Source of the DNA: Dipteris shenzhenensis
Taxonomy: Eukaryota; Polypodiophyta; Polypodiopsida; Gleicheniales
NCBI GenBank assembly: GCA_047967505.1
Contig: CM106541.1
Direction: 5' to 3' (one strand)
DNA: 64,000 nucleotides
In this document: piece after piece, positions 11,940-23,202 of the stretch
Layout of the letters: every line of letters begins with the position of its first letter
Position numbering within the stretch: the first letter of the stretch is position 1
Program-made: the position numbers and the translations under genes
Notes under the pieces: generated by a model
What the model saw: only the letters and a program-made list of their open reading frames with translations
Told to the model about the DNA's origin: nothing
Databases searched by the model: none

Positions 11940-12300
11940 TTGTTTGGTATCCAATTCTAAGCTTTGGAGAATCAGGTAAACTTGATGGTACAAATTATCC
12001 TTTGTGGAAGTCTGGAGTCACCTTGTGGTTAGGTTGATTTGGGAGATCATATTGGAGTTGAGGCGATGCCATAGCTCACAACAAATGCGGCTAGTAGTAA
12101 CACCAATAGATCCAGTGGTAGTTAGGGATTGGGTGACATGTGATGTGAAAGCCCTAGCCATCATCATCGGCACCACTGCAGACTTAGTTCTCCTGCTTAT
12201 TTTGCGGATACATCGTTTGGTGCATGGACCTATTAGAAATCGACCAACAGAGGGTACGCACAGCGAAAGACTGATAGAATAGCCCAGGAGCTCACACAGT
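11940..12300 (+). pseudogene. Copia-2 gag N-terminal remnant
   Basis: FGESGKLDGTNYPLWKSGV is nearly identical to the Copia-1 gag segment FGEAGKLDGTNYPIWKVKM, and downstream ALAIIIGTTADLV parallels ALAMLIGTTSDAV. The frame is disrupted by stops and shifts and is cut off near 12300 by the next inserted element. Confidence 0.75.
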
Positions 12301-12566
12301 GTGTGTGGGGTGGGTGTGGAATCACAACCTTCTTTAACTTATGTGCATCAAATAGATATGCAGACTCATCAATAGACAATAATCTAGCCAGATATAGAAG
12401 CTACCAAAACAATATATTGTAGATGCATAGCTATGTGTATGCATATGACTTTTAGGACTCTCTTGTATAGAGAAGAGTGTGTTGGCATTCTGGAATGATA
12501 GATGGAGGATTCATGAGCATCTCCCTTGTCTTCCCCCTTTGCACTTTCAGTTTGGTATCAGAGCGA
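12299..12566 (+). mobile_element. Possible short LTR followed by a primer-binding site
   Basis: TGGTATCAGAGC begins at about 12554, the canonical plant copia sequence complementary to initiator tRNA-Met. A candidate LTR could run from the TGTGTGTGGGG at about 12299 to the TTTCA just before it. I found no second copy, so this may be a solo remnant. Confidence 0.4.
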
Positions 12567-13874
12567 GGACACCTCTTTCTTTGAGACGGTTTGAGAAGTG
12601 AGATTTTTCCATGGAGTTTCCCTTGTAGCAACTACTAAGTCATTAAAAGGCTGCAGAGTAGTCGTTTGTAAAGGTCGCGACCAGGAAAAATGGTAAAGGA
12701 AGCAATGCATTTCGATTGAGAGTAGACAGAGTAGAATTGGGCAATTCGGGAAGTTGGCCCAGTGTATTGTTCATTAAGTGCAAGAGAAGGAAGAGCAGAT
12801 AGAAGCCGAGAAAACAAAGGCAAAGGGCAAGCATTCAATTGGGCTAAAGGAAGCTGTGGGAACAAGACAGAGTCGTGATAGTGTTGGGCTAAAACACAAA
12901 GGTAAACAGAGAGTGCAAAGAGTTCTACAGCCAGGTGATTTGGATCTAAATGGCAGATCTTGATAAGTCCAGAAGTTGCAAAAGGTTGTGTGGAGTCTAA
13001 AGGAGATCTCAATCGCTAGAAGTATGAATCTTTGATAGAACGAATATCCAGCACCTGCAGAAGGAGGTGATAACGAATCAGAGAGGTGACACACCAAACT
13101 GCAAGGAGCATGATAGCTGCAGAAAAGAGATCTAGGGAAATGAACATGCATGAGCTTCAGAGATGGCGAAGCAGATAGATGGAGCGATGTAGACAAGCAG
13201 TCGAAGAAGGAATCAGAGACATTCGCGTGACGCATTCCAAGTGAAGAGCATTACAACGCCACCTGGAGCGACTCAGGCGGCATCAATATAGGGAGGTCTC
13301 ATCATCTCATAGTCATTTCAAGATCATGGGAAAATACAAGTCTGCAATCACGGAGTGCAGATGCTGAGAATGCGAAGGTATTTTATCTACTTGATGATAA
13401 GAATACCAATGGCGGTGGAATAAGCAATCCAAATCCTTGAGACTCTTCTTATCAAAGAAGCTTAGTAATTGTGGAGCTCTTCTGATTGACTATGGAGAAG
13501 ACATACTCATTTTTGACAGTTTACAAGCAATGGAGAAGCACTAATGCGTGCTAGATTTGCAGGATCTTGGCAAGGCAGATCTTAGCGTCCAATTTCAAAC
13601 AACCTATAAAGCCTTTCTGAGTTGCATTACCAAGGTCGATGGAGACTTGAAATGAAAATTGCTACACGACATCCACGAATCAGTTTAGATGCCCCTCCGG
13701 TACTCTTACCCACCATTCCGATCGGGCCACACACCAACCAGGTCATTTGAGAAGATCTCCTGCAGCTACACACTATTAGGACCTGGTCGGAGTCGAGGGA
13801 GCTTCTAGTGAAGATGAGTTTCTACAGAGATTACTGTCATCGTATTTCGGAGGAGGGATTCATCACACCACCAG
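12567..13874 (+). mobile_element. 5' part of the unknown element split by Copia-1
   Basis: Copia-1 sits between this stretch and 19903 with a GGTAC duplication, so the two were contiguous. The sequence is purine-rich with a short Lys/Glu/Gln-rich frame (12778-12963) but no recognisable domain. I infer it belongs to the LINE-like or LTR-like element whose end lies at about 20750. Confidence 0.4.
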
Positions 13875-13879
13875 GGTAC

Positions 13880-14576
13880 TGTTAGATTCTCACTGTGCCC
13901 ACTTGTGAGCCCCCGATTTGAGGGGACAAGGGGCAGTGAGAGGTAGGAGGGCTGGGAGAGAGACTCAGGCCAGAAACAGAGGGAGGACAGCATGGCAGAA
14001 ATAGGCGACCAGCACACGGGCTGGTCGCTGTCTGCAACAGCAGGTATATAGGGGCTTTAGGCATCATGTGGAGGCTCCTGCAGCAGCGCAGACTGGCTGC
14101 ATAGGGCACCCTTACATAGGGGCCTGTGGCAGGCCAAGTGGCCACGACCAGGGCCAACCCTGGGTGGTTTAATGGGGCCCATGTGGTCGGCCACCAGACA
14201 GGGTACCAACCCTGCTGGTCGGTCATCTGAAGGGGCCTGGGCAGTGCCTATAAAAGGCCCACTTCTCCATTCACTCCATCATCCAGTGCGAAACTGAAAG
14301 CCCCTCTCCAAGGCTGTGTTCTGCACTCAGATTTGGAGCAGTTTCTGAGAGAGAGTTCATCATTGTTTTCCAGCACCCTGCTAAGTTTGGTATTGCTCCC
14401 TTGGAGCCATTTTCTGCCCACCATCCGGTGGATGAATATACTCTCTCTCTCTCTCCGTCTATATTTCTGAGTGTGTGTTTGTTGCATCTGTGATCATCTA
14501 TCCGAGTTGAGTGTGTGAGAGTTGGAGAGATCTTGGGTGGAGGATTGAGTGATTCATTCCCTGCTATTTTCTAACA
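13880..14576 (+). repeat. Copia-1 5' LTR
   Basis: The LTR runs from TGTTAGATT to TTCTAACA, immediately followed by the PBS. It contains a TATA box (14249-14255) and a CT-rich tract near 14440. It is about 85 bp longer than the 3' LTR because the latter lacks a segment in the GGCCAAG-rich region upstream of the TATA box. Confidence 0.92.
14249..14255 (+). promoter_or_regulatory. LTR TATA box of Copia-1
   Basis: TATAAAA within CCTATAAAAGGCCC; the same box is present in the 3' LTR at 19577-19583. Position about 370 bp into the LTR fits a pol II promoter at the U3/R boundary. Confidence 0.65.
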
Positions 14577-14592
14577 TGGTATCAGAGCCATA
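14577..14592 (+). promoter_or_regulatory. Copia-1 primer-binding site
   Basis: TGGTATCAGAGCCATA starts directly after the LTR and is the standard plant copia site complementary to the 3' end of initiator tRNA-Met. Confidence 0.9.
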
Positions 14593-14736
14593 GGCTCTCA
14601 ACTCTTCTTCATCAAAGCACTCTTTGAAGGAAGGAGTCCCTTTGCAGAAAGGCGATTCCGTTTTCAGCTCAGGCTAGCACGGGAGGTCAGTACATCTTTT
14701 TTACTTCAGTTTTTTTTGAGTTTGCTATTCACCGAG

Positions 14737-15404
14737 ATGGATCAGCGTTCAGAAGCCTCTACACCCACTGCTCGTCCTTCCTCCTCCTCCAGTTATCTTC
14801 CTTCTTCATTCATTCCCAATTTTGGTGAAGCTGGAAAGCTTGATGGGACGAACTATCCAATTTGGAAAGTCAAGATGCGAAGCCATCTGGTGGCACGGAA
14901 GCTATGGAAGATAGTGATTGGGACCGAGATGAAGCCGGAGGACATTGTGGACAAAACAGGTGATGTTCTATTTGAAGCAGATGCGGATGAACTCAGTGCA
15001 TGGGAGGAGAGGGATGCTCAAGCCTTAGCAATGCTAATTGGCACGACATCAGATGCTGTGATTCCTCATATCCAGTTGGCAGAGACGTCTTTAGAGGCGT
15101 GGGCCATACTGAAGGAGCTGTATGAAACCGATAATCTTGATATGAATGAGGGTGATAGTGTGCATGACCATCTGACAAAGGTGAAAGTCGTGCGGGACTA
15201 GCTCGCAGCGGTTGGTCAGAAGGTGGACTAGAGTCAATTGGCGTTACTCACACTCCACAAGTTGCCACCGAGTTTCAAAAGTTTGTCACTACGGTCACTG
15301 CGGGTCAACGGACTAAGCCAATCACCTTTGAGGAGCTTGGCCCACTCCTGCTTCAGGAGGAGGCTCGAGAGAAACTCTTTACACAAATCGACGAGAAGGC
15401 ATTA
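14737..15404 (+). pseudogene. Copia-1 gag
   Basis: The likely start is the ATG at 14737 (MDQRSEASTP). A Ser-rich N-terminus is followed by FGEAGKLDGTNYPIWKVKM and ALAMLIGTTSDAV, the UBN2/DUF4219-type copia gag core that builds the particle. An in-frame TAG at 15199 and a frame change stop translation before the nucleocapsid region. Confidence 0.85.
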
Positions 15405-15890
15405 GTGGCCAAAGACAAGCTTGGAAAAGGCAAGTCAAAGGAGTTCAAGAAGTCAGAGGACGCTGACCAAAAAAAGAAAATGAAGTGCTTTTATTGTGAA
15501 AAGCTTGGCCACTCCGCCAAAGAATGCCGAAAGAAGAAGGCAGATCAGAAGCAGAAGAGAGAAGCTAGGAACAAAGAAGAGCCTAAGAATGATTTTGCCA
15601 ATGTGACGACTGGAAAGTTGTTTTTAATCAGTGAACATTGTTCAGCATATGCAGTCAATGAAGGAAAAGAGGGTTGGTATGTTGACAGCGGTGCTTCAAA
15701 GCAGATGTCTAACAGAAAGACTTCGTTCAAAACCATGGAAAGTACACACCCGGATTCCAAAGTTTCTGTCGGGGATAGCTGGGCATGTCCTGTGAAGGGC
15801 ATTGGTAGCATTCCTTTCATTACGACCGCGGGTGAGGAGAAGGATATCTCTGGAGTACTTTATGTACCCAACCTTTGCAAGAACCTGTAA
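15405..15890 (+). pseudogene. Copia-1 zinc knuckle and protease
   Basis: A Lys-rich stretch leads to a CCHC knuckle, CFYCEKLGHSAKEC, about 26 residues in, followed by the aspartic protease signature WYVDSGASKQMSN. The frame closes after NLCKNL. In a working element these process and package the polyprotein; here they are separated from gag by stops. Confidence 0.88.
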
Positions 15891-15895
15891 GTTAG

Positions 15896-16436
15896 ATGGA
15901 CAAGAACAACATGTTAGTTCTCTTTGAGGACGGCAAGGTCACTGTGACATCCAAAGAAAATGGACAATTGGTGGTCCAAGGAGTTGAAGAAAACGGACTG
16001 TATCGCCTCAGTGCAATGTTGGTTCATGAAGACAATGGAAAGTCCAAACTTTGGCATGAGCGCTTCCGTCACATCAGCTATGGAACCTTGGCTGAAATAT
16101 CAAAGTCGAAGATGGTGGATGGACTTCCACCCATTACAGGCAAGGATGGTGTCTGTAGGGCTTGTCTAGAAGGCAAGCGGCACAGGGACAAGTTTCCTCG
16201 TTTTGGGCCAGCAAACCACTTGAGTTGGTTCATGCCGACATTTGTGGCCCAATGTCTACAGCATCGTGGGGAGGATCCAGGTACTCACTTCTCTTTGTGG
16301 ATGATTTCAGTAGAATAACGCATGGGTGCATGTGCACAAGGAAGACAGGACCAAGCTTGATTCCCGGAGCAGACAATGTATCTTTGTTGGGTATAGCGAA
16401 GAATCCAAGGCCTATCGACTCTTCGACCCAGTAACG
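15896..16436 (+). pseudogene. Copia-1 GAG-pre-integrase and deleted integrase
   Basis: LWHERFRHISYGTLAEI and CRACLEGKRHRDKF form the zinc-binding pre-integrase region. After a frame change, ELVHADICGPM and LLFVDDFSR begin the integrase core. The sequence then jumps directly to RQCIFVGYSEESKAYRLFDP, which normally lies about 150-200 residues further on. The rest of the DDE catalytic core is therefore missing (junction near 16318). Confidence 0.8.
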
Positions 16437-16744
16437 GTAGTAGTGCAAGATAAGTTATTGCCAGTGCGGTGGTTGGTTTGCACTAGGATATGAATAGCCA
16501 CCAACGTGGTGGTTTGCTTCCATTATTACAAGATGAATGGATTTGTAGGATGTGTGGATTCATTATGGGAAAGCAACATGGTGGTTGTTGGGATATACTA
16601 AAAACAAGCATGGGTTTTACTGTTTGGGATTTACAAAAACAATTTAATAGAAGCCTATGCGATGATGTGAGGCAGAAGCATCTGCAAAGTGATATTTCTT
16701 GTCTTTGGTAACATTCTTTTTGAATGACTTTCGAGATAAGTTTT

Positions 16745-16779
<35 letters not shown>

Positions 16780-17100
16780 TTTATTTTGTCATATCGTGCA
16801 TGCTGTTGATGGGTGGGAGTATGGTATTGTCTCATCATGCATTGTAAATGTCTTGTGCTTAGGGTTTTGGCTTTGAAGACTTGATTCTTCCATGTCACCA
16901 TCGCGTAGGCCTCTGGGTGGTAATGCCAATTGTAGTGCTCTTGACCAGGTCCATTTACTCAAGAGCATGGCAACTTGCATACCACTCACCATCATATGCA
17001 ATGGGAGCCTATGCGATGACGTGCGGAAGAAGCATATGCAAAGTCATATTTGTTGTCCTTGGTAACATTCTTTTTGAATGACTTTAGACATAAGCTTTAA

Positions 17101-17143
<43 letters not shown>

Positions 17144-17385
17144 TGTGATGAATTTGGGTTTTAGCACTTTAATGTGAATAGAAAGTACAAATTCATAGAT
17201 TGTGTACAATATATGAGGGGGTCTCAAAATCTAGCTAAAAGTTACACACTCTAGGAGATTTTTAAAATAGTGCTAGCATGTGTATAGGGGAATTAATAAA
17301 GGGTTGTGCTTTTAAAGTTTACTTTATATGGTTTGTCATGATTGAATCAATAGTATTCCTCTTGCATGCACACACGTACTGTGTT
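16437..17385. mobile_element. Foreign insert of about 0.95 kb inside Copia-1 pol
   Basis: Copia-1 coding sequence stops after RLFDPVT near 16436 and resumes with KKQILISRDVIFEE near 17400. Between them are two similar blocks (16648-16776 and 17004-17140), each reading GCCTATGCGATGA, then GGTAACATTCTTTTTGAATG, then a GA tract. No protein domain is seen; the edges carry only a short TAGTGC/GCACTA inversion. Confidence 0.6.
16748..16776. repeat. (GA)n microsatellite
   Basis: About 15 GA units; a second GA tract of about 18 units lies at 17105-17140 at the same place in the duplicated block. Confidence 0.9.
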
Positions 17386-18658
17386 CCAGCACTAGCTCAA
17401 CATTGAGAAGAAGCAGATCCTTATCAGTCGGGATGTCATCTTTGAGGAAAAGGAACCTGAACCCCAGGAGGAGCCTCAGATTGAGGAGGAGGAGATTGTT
17501 CAACCCTCGAACCCACCCCGCCCCAAGTTGACCATCCAAGAGGTGGCAGAATCGGAAGCTGATGTTCCACAAGGTACTGAGGAAGAGCAGGATGTTCGAG
17601 AAGTAGTTCCAGTTCCTCCTCCCACTGAGAAGCAGAAGAGGTTGCCCCAATGGTACCTAAGAACATTGGAAGACTCTTGGGTCACCGACACACCTGAGTG
17701 TAGCAGTTTTGGATTGCGTCGGTCCCAACATCTTCAGAAGACCCCATTTGTGAATTTTGCGTTGGTGGCTCAACTTGAAGAGCCAAGGACCTTCGAGGAG
17801 GCGAAGGACAATCCAGAATGACAGGCTGCCATGCAAGCAGAGATGGATGCTATCCTGAAGAATAATACTTGGGACTTAGTGGCCAGGCCCGCGCGACGGA
17901 AAGTCATCGGCACTAAGTGGGTATACAAACTTAAATACAAATCCGACGGCAGCTTGGATAAGTGCAAAGCAAGGTTAGTGGTCAAAGGTTTTGCTCAGAC
18001 TGAAGGCATGGAGTTTGATGAAACTTTTGCTCCCACAGCTCGCATGGTTACTATCCGGACAGTGATTGCCCTTGCTGCCCAATCCCAGTGGCCTATTTTT
18101 CAAATGGACGTGAAGTCCGCATTCCTCAATGGAACCCTGGAGGAGGAGGTATACATAGAGCAGCCACCGGGCTTTCAAGATCGAGGGTCCCCATTAAAGG
18201 TCTGCAGGTTGAAGAAGGTGTTAGATGGGCTGAAACAGGCCCCCAGAGCTTGGTACCAAAGGATTGATGTATTCTTTCAGAAGATAGGGCTAAGTCGGAG
18301 CCCTTCTGAGGCAAATCTCTACTTGTTCATTGAGAAGGGGTTGTGATTGGTACTCATCCTCTATGTTGATGATCTTATCTTGACAGGTGACCATGTCAAG
18401 AAGATTTCTCAGGTCAAGGAGCTACTCATGTCTGAGTTTGAGATGATTGACCTTGGGTTATTACACTACTTCCTTGGGATAGAATTAAAGCAAGCCAAAG
18501 AGAGGATCTTCATTTCACAAGAGAAATATTGCAGAGAACTTCTGAAGAGATTCCAGATGGAGGATTGCAAGACAGTAGTAACTCCCATGGAGGTCGGGCT
18601 CAAGCTAAGTGTTCACGACACATCCCAGCCGGTCGATACTCCTTTGTTGTACCGATGA
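17386..18658 (+). pseudogene. Copia-1 reverse transcriptase
   Basis: An acidic linker precedes the RT. Motifs in order are IGTKWVYKLKYKSDGSLDK, KARLVVKGFAQ, FQMDVKSAFLNG (motif A), GLKQAPRAWYQ and LILYVDDLILTGDH (motif C, YVDD). The catalytic aspartates are present. The frame is open except for TGA codons at 17819, 18344 and 18656, each one transition from Trp or Arg. It would copy element RNA in cytoplasmic particles if intact. Confidence 0.92.
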
Positions 18659-18659
18659 T

Positions 18660-19277
18660 TGGTAGGAAGTTTGCTTTACCTTACCAATACTCGACTTGAT
18701 ATTTGTTATGCAGTTGGGCTATTATGCCAGTTCTCTGCTTCTCCCCGGCAAGTTTACGGGTGCTGAGGTATCTAAAGGGTACTTGCACCTTACCAAAGGC
18801 ATCGAACAAGGCAGGTTCTGTGACAGTGATTGGACGGGTGATGCTGACACCAGAAGATCAACAACAGGGTATTGCTTCTTACTTGCATCTGGTGCCATCT
18901 CTTGGCTGAGTAAGAAGCAACCCACAGTGGCCCTTTCATCTACAGAGGCAGAGTACAGAGCCGCGTGTACAGCGGCTTGTGAGACACTGTGGTTGAGGTG
19001 GATTCTGGAGGACATGGACGTGTGTCAGGAGAGCGCAATAGTGCTGATGTGCGACAATCAGAGTTGTGTAGCCATTGTCAAGAATCCAGCGTACCATGTG
19101 CGGACCAAGCACATTGAAGTTCATTACCACTTTGTTAGAGAGCTCATCATCGACGACGTGATCGAGTTCATGTACTACCCGGTCGCTGACAACTTGTCCG
19201 ACCTCTTCACGAAGGCACTTCCTCGAGAACAGATGGAGCACCTCATCAGACGTATGGGGATTGGCCCACAGTTGTGA
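18660..19277 (+). pseudogene. Copia-1 RNase H
   Basis: After a frame change, [31 protein letters not shown] and [11 protein letters not shown] carry the D-E-D catalytic residues of the copia RNase [26 protein letters not shown] and a stop after GIGPQL are the usual copia C-terminus. The polypurine tract TGAGGGGGGC follows at 19281-19290. Confidence 0.92.
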
Positions 19278-19280
19278 CAT

Positions 19281-19290
19281 TGAGGGGGGC
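19281..19290 (+). promoter_or_regulatory. Copia-1 polypurine tract
   Basis: TGAGGGGGGC abuts the 3' LTR start, the usual primer site for plus-strand DNA synthesis. Confidence 0.85.
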
Positions 19291-19902
19291 TGTTAGATTC
19301 TCACTGTGCCCACCTGTGAGCCCCTGATTTGAGGGGACAAGGGGCAGTGAGAGGTACGAGGGCTGCGAGAGAGACTCAGGCCAGAAACAGAGGGAGGACA
19401 GCATGGCAGAAATAGGCGACGGGCTGGTCGCTGTCTTCAACAGCAGGTATATAGGGGCTTCAGGCCTCACATGGAGGCTCCTGCAGCAGCGCAGACTGGC
19501 TGCACAGGGCACCCTTATATAGGGGCCTGTGGCAGGTCAAGTCGGCCCAACCAGGGCCACCGACCAGGGCCAAGCCTATAAAAGGCCCACTTCTCCATTC
19601 ACTCCACCATCCAGTGCGAAACTGAAAGCCCCTCTCCAAGGCTGTGTTCCGCACTCAGATTTGGAGCAATTTCTGAGAGAGAGTTCATCATTTTTTTCCA
19701 GCACCCTGCTGAGTTTTGTATTGCTCTCTTGGAGCCATTTTCTGCCCACCATCCGGTGGATGAATATATTCTCTCTCTCTCCGTCTATATTTCTGAGTGT
19801 GTGTTTGTTGCATCTGTGATCATCTATTTGAGTTGAATGTGTGAGAGTTGGAGAGATCTTGGGTAGAGGATTGAGTGATTCATTCCTTCCTATTTTCGAA
19901 CA
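19291..19902 (+). repeat. Copia-1 3' LTR
   Basis: It begins TGTTAGATTC and ends TTTTCGAACA, followed by GGTAC. It matches the 5' LTR closely apart from a deleted segment upstream of the TATA box. Confidence 0.92.
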
Positions 19903-20750
19903 GGTACAATGAGCTTCATATGCCTTACTACGGATCTCCATCGGACAGTTTTGGGTATCATCACACCACCTCCGCATAGAGAGCGGCAGAGCAGAGGGGA
20001 TCCCTAGGGAGCATCACATATGCATATTGTGCGACTGTCAGTAGGTTAAGTCGGAGGAGCATTTTATTTTCAGGTGCCCAGTGTACTACGAGATTCGAGG
20101 TCGCTACCACTGTCTCTTTAGAGATGGCTCCGGGCTCCTTTCCAGATTCCTCGCCTACCTAGATCAGAGATGCCCCGCGGCCTTACTCAAGCGATGGGGC
20201 TTGGCCACACCATTAGACACCTCTCAGAGCAAGATCACAGAGTTCTTCCCATTGAGTGACATTGATCGTCCAATCTCTAGCCGCAGACGTGACAGAGACC
20301 CCGACCCGACGATCGCAGCACGACACACGAGACATCGAGGGGACACACAGATTACTCTGGGAGACCTCCCGTCATTGTTTAGATCCAGGATACGTCCCAC
20401 AAGAGTCACGGTGGCTCTGGTCTTGCATTGAGCCTCCTTGAGGAGACCGAGACGCACGGGACCCCTTGACGGACGCCAGTGCCCCATCATCGGCTATGCA
20501 CCAGCCAGTGTGACATGACATACGAAGGATTACGTTCCGCTCCAGTCTTTTTTCTTTTCATTGCCATACCCATATGTATTTGATTATGTATGATCAAACT
20601 TAGGATTCAGCACGGGTGATGATGCTCGTTTTAGTAGCTCCACCCTTACTGTGATTTGTATCAGGTTTTCTTTCAGTCTCATAGACCCATCGGTCTTCCT
20701 AAGACTCTAATAAAATTTCTTTCTTTCTTTCTTTCCTTTCTCAGTTTGAT
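19903..20750 (+). mobile_element. 3' part of a LINE-like element with zinc finger and (TTTC)n tail
   Basis: Around 20010-20130 one frame reads HHICILCDC, one stop, then SEEHFIFRCPVYYEIRGRY. The CxxC...HxxxxC pattern with PVY.E.R is that of the zinc-binding region at the C-terminus of many non-LTR elements (zf-RVT type). The copy ends near AATAAAATTTC(TTTC)n at about 20715-20750. Related ends occur inverted at 28705-29140 and direct at 29730-30110, so this is a dispersed family. Confidence 0.6.
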
Positions 20751-21442
20751 AAGCCATTGCAAGAGCACATGTGGAGGCAATTTGTGGTAGTTTGATGCAA
20801 AAATACGCTCATTTACAGAAAGTTGGAAGAGCCATAAGTGCATTGGTACATGCTTCAAGTTGTGCTCAAAAGTGGACTGTTAGTGCTCAATTCTGATGTT
20901 CTTGGATGTCTAAAAATTGGAGCAAGTGTGAACACTTGAAAAGAGGGTGAATTCTCAGTTTTTAAATGCCATTTACCTCACTTGAAGTGAGTGTGTTGAA
21001 GGGTCAGTGAGACTGAAAGGAGCACGTACAAGATACAAAGGTCGATGAGAAACGCCGTCATGTCAAACTAGGATAATGAAAAATAGGAGTACAAGGTACT
21101 TGTACCTAGACCTAGGACTAAGTGTCCTAGGTGTCACATAGGAGCTGAAGGAAGATGTTGATGCTGCCAGGCACTAAGTGTCCTATGTGGCCACTAACAC
21201 TACAAGTGCCTACATTTATGCCTACAAGGCACATACCATGGCCTATAGGGCATCACTAGAACCACCAGAAGATGGCCTACAAACCCCCCTCCATGGGATG
21301 GGCTGAAGTACTCTGGAAACTTCTCAGAATATCTGGTATTTTCTGGTCATGGTGGCACATGTTCATCCAAAAGGATATAGCCCCCTATGAATGTACAAGG
21401 GATGTCAGATCATGTAACAAAGGGAACCAAGTGTAAAGCCTA
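20751..21442. other. Unassigned sequence within Copia-2
   Basis: Short words such as CTAAGTGTCCTAGGTG recur at 21115-21200 but no gene is seen. Part may be LTR sequence of the minus-strand copia fragment that follows. Confidence 0.35.
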
Positions 21443-22407
21443 TCAGAAGACTTCGAACTTGGGACGAGAAAGTGCCTTTGTAAACATATCTGCTATGTTG
21501 TCCTCTGTGGGAAGATAGGACAACTCTATGTCTCCTGCTGACAACCGCTCCTGAACATAATGATAGTGAACTTCAATATGCTTGGTACGCGCATGAAATA
21601 CTGGGTTACGCGCAATGGCCAAAGCACTCTGAGATATCTGAAGGCTCTCTTCACTGCCTGCCAATGCTGTGAACTGGGCATGTGCACGAATCTGCTGAGC
21701 TGAGATACTGCATACTGCAAGTCAGGTCTGGTGTGACATAAATAAATAAGGCATCCAACAGCCTGCTGATAAAGAGTGATATCACATGGTGGGCTCCCAT
21801 CATGAGCTGAGAATTTGAAGCCAGGGTCCACTGGAGTAGAGATTGGCTTGCAATCCTCAAACTGAAAACGATCAAGGAGCTGTCCAGTATACTTGGACTG
21901 AGACATCATGATACCCCCCTCAACATGAGCAAACTGAATGCCCAAATAATAATGGAGCCGTCCCATGTCTGACATGTCAAAAATCTGCTGCAAATCAGCC
22001 TTGAAAGCTGCAATTTGCTGAGTATCTGGGCCCGTGATGAGCATATCATCCACATATAAAATCAGCACTAAAAAATCAGATCCACTCCCACGGACATAAA
22101 GAGTGGGTTCTGTGGGACTATTTTGAAAACCAAGGGATAGTAATTGTGCATGAATTTTGTCATACCATGCCCTGGGTGCCTGCTTCAAACCATAAAGGGC
22201 TTTTCTAAGCCGGCATACCTTATTTTCAGAATTAACAACCTCAAAGCCAGGAGGTTGTGTGACATAGACTTCTTCTTGCAGATCCCCATGAAGAAAAGCA
22301 GTCTTGATGTCAAGTTGGTGCACTTGCCAATGATGATGGGCTATGCAATAAGAGGAGACAAAGATTCTAGAAGCTGAAGAATCAGGGACAGAGTTTGAGG
22401 CGCCCAT
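21443..22407 (-). pseudogene. Copia RT/RNase H fragment, minus strand (distinct family)
   Basis: Read on the minus strand: QLDIKTAFLHGDLQEEVY, GLKQAPRAWYDKI, LILYVDDMLITGPD (YVDD intact) and LHYYLGIQF form an almost uninterrupted RT. RNase H is collapsed: the frame jumps near 21650 to [20 protein letters not shown] and DMFTKALSRPKFEVF, omitting the catalytic middle. Sequence differs clearly from Copia-1 and Copia-2, so it is a separate insertion, cut at its 5' side near 22390. Confidence 0.88.
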
Positions 22408-23195
22408 GCTAACAAGACCAACCTTGGCACATGAGCGAAATTTACCAAAATGGTACTTGAAGAGCTTGGAGGAATCAGGAGTAATGAAGATTCTGGGGCA
22501 GTTAAGAGATAGTGAGGTTTCATAAGAAAACTCCTACCTTTAGATCCATAAGATTGTGGAACCAAGTACCTTTGAAGAAGCAAAGGGAGTCTTAGAGTGT
22601 CAAGTTGCAATGAAAGCAGAAATGGATGTCATTTAGAAGAACCACACTTGGGACCTTGTTGATAGACCTCGAAAGAGGAAGATTATCGGAACCAAGTGGG
22701 TGTGCTGTGCCAAGTACAAGTATGAAGGCACTTTGGGTAAGGACAAGGCAAGACTAGTGGTCAAAGGCTATGCACAGTGATAGCTCCTACAGCCAAGATG
22801 ATTACCATTCACACAATGATAGCTTTGGGAGACCACCATTAGTGGCCAATATTTCAGATGGATGTGGAGTCAGCCTTCTTAAATGGTGAACTTCAAGAAG
22901 AAATGAATGTTGAGGAGCTGGAAAGGTTCCGACATCCAGGTGATGTAAAGAAGGTGTGGAGATTTCGTCGGGCACTGTACGGGCTGAAGCAAGTGGTACC
23001 AAGGGATTGATGACTACTTCCATGAGATTGGTTGGTCTTGGAGTCCATCGGATGCTAATAGATAGAGGTACCAAAGGATTGATGTTGTATTGCTCATCAA
23101 AGGACATCTCTGATAATTTTACCAAGGTTCTTCCTAGAGAGCAGCTGGAGCATTTCATAAGACGCATGGGCATTGGCCCAAAGGCAAGTCATTGA
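22408..23195 (+). pseudogene. Copia-2 pol remnant (RT edges and C-terminal tail)
   Basis: LPKWYLKSLEESG, STFEEAKGVLECQVAMKAEM and IIGTKWVC with KARLVVKGYAQ parallel Copia-1. The RT core is then reduced to short pieces around 22930-23070, and the end reads DNFTKVLPREQLEHFIRRMG. Several internal deletions remove motifs A to C and most of RNase H. A purine tract GAGAGGGGG precedes the 3' LTR. Confidence 0.8.
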
Positions 23196-23202
23196 GAGGG
23201 GG

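Larger units (their letters stand above)
13880..19902 (+). mobile_element. Copia-1, Ty1/copia element with both LTRs and target-site duplication
   Basis: The 5' LTR 13880-14576 and 3' LTR 19291-19902 both begin TGTTAGATTCTCACTGTGCC. They are flanked by GGTAC at 13875-13879 and 19903-19907. Order inside is PBS, gag, CCHC knuckle, protease, GAG-pre-integrase, truncated integrase, a foreign insert, RT, RNase H, polypurine tract: the copia order (integrase before RT). Stops, frameshifts, an integrase deletion and a 0.9-kb insert make it defective. The better preserved ends suggest it is younger than Copia-2. Confidence 0.93.

Noticed and set aside
12774-13235. 153-aa minus-strand frame rich in Leu, Ser and Cys
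   Set aside because: No recognisable family, lies in a transposon-derived stretch, and overlaps an equally featureless + frame.
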